A DNA stretch of 64,000 bases from Ramlibacter tataouinensis (lineage in GTDB: Bacteria; Pseudomonadota; Gammaproteobacteria; Burkholderiales; Burkholderiaceae_C): the NCBI RefSeq assembly GCF_027941915.1, contig NZ_CP116009.1, forward strand, positions 2,108,001 through 2,172,000, in the 5' to 3' direction. Positions 63,732 through 64,000 of the stretch are shown one piece after another (position 1 is the first letter of the stretch; each line of letters opens with the position of its first letter). Position numbers and translations under genes: made by a program. The notes beneath the pieces were generated by a model that had not been told where the DNA came from, searched no databases, and was given only the letters and a program-made list of their open reading frames with translations.

Positions 63732-64000
63732 TCAGCGCGCCTTGCGGGCCTCGGCGATCAGGAACTCGGCGACCTGCACGGCGCGCGGCATGCTGCCGGC
63801 CATGGAGCCGTCGGTGTACCAGCGGCCGGCGACGCCGAGCGCGGGCACGCCCTCGACCTTGTACGCGTCCTGCAGCTGGGCGGCCTTGCGCGCCTTGGTC
63901 GAGACGCCGAAGGAGTTGTAGGTCTCCTGGAACTTCGCCTTGTCCAGGCCGTTCTTGGCCGCCCAGTCGAGGATCGGGCCTTCCTTGTCCAGCGGCTGGC
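63732..64000 (-). CDS. dsbA: Thiol:disulfide interchange protein DsbA, C-terminal part
   Basis: The 3' end (88 codons) of a gene entering from the right edge. The thioredoxin-fold end with the cis-Pro loop [17 protein letters not shown] and the helical segment [16 protein letters not shown] identify DsbA-type proteins. The CxxC active site lies outside the window, so the exact subfamily cannot be set. Confidence 0.85.
   Translation of the reverse strand, partial: QPLDKEGPILDWAAKNGLDKAKFQETYNSFGVSTKARKAAQLQDAYKVEGVPALGVAGRWYTDGSMAGSMPRAVQVAEFLIAEARKAR

Overview
The window is a dense, high-GC chromosomal segment without insertion sequences, phage genes or CRISPR arrays. Gene content and order (secE-nusG-rplKAJL-rpoBC preceded by tRNA-Tyr/Gly/Thr-tuf-tRNA-Trp, a split trp operon, an lptA-lptB-rpoN block, Bug-type solute receptors) point to a betaproteobacterium of the Burkholderiales, most likely Comamonadaceae (Ramlibacter/Variovorax-like). 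The family is an inference from gene order and protein similarity recalled from memory; no search was run.

Layout. 1-9270: type II secretion cluster, gspC divergent from gspGHIJKLMNDE with mostly overlapping cistrons; no gspF is present where it would often follow gspE, and a CoA-transferase lacking its N-terminal half lies there instead (9308-10309). 10398-12065: an EamA exporter and a degenerate histidine-kinase-like protein. 12273-17285: an apparent seven-gene operon of truncated hemoglobin, cbb3-like oxidase subunit I, two monoheme cytochromes c, an NsrR-type [Fe-S] regulator, a SCO copper chaperone and an unknown six-helix membrane protein, preceded by a candidate NsrR operator. 17571-18130: ferredoxin and two tRNAs. 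18150-23682: lemA-rsmB-DUF4390-ntrY-ntrX, where the response regulator lacks the AAA+ domain. 23754-37706: RNA polymerase, ribosomal proteins, NusG, SecE, EF-Tu and four tRNAs. 37784-44350: trpE-trpG-ltaE-lysE-trpD-trpC-ung behind a previously unlisted Trp-codon leader peptide (44267-44350). 44467-48082: a chalcone-isomerase-like periplasmic protein, phosphoglycolate phosphatase, and a large catalase homologue whose distal heme-pocket residues are replaced, preceded by a 39-residue membrane protein. 48270-55514: rpe, apaG, a CPA2 antiporter overlapping a YbdK-type ligase, a beta-propeller protein with a Bug receptor and a divergent LysR regulator, and GlsB/YeaQ. 55569-59037: thiL, a nuclease, pgpA, pncC and a PEP mutase/isocitrate lyase homologue. 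58983-64000: a PIN nuclease coupled to a THUMP methyltransferase, rpoN, lptB, lptA and the 3' end of dsbA.

Most of the window is housekeeping. The strongest unusual signals are the NsrR-linked oxidase/hemoglobin operon with substitutions at a conserved oxidase glutamate, the catalase homologue without its catalytic histidine, and the Trp leader peptide of the trp operon. Next come the missing gspF beside a truncated gene, the PIN-methyltransferase coupling, and the trp operon interrupted by threonine aldolase and an exporter.
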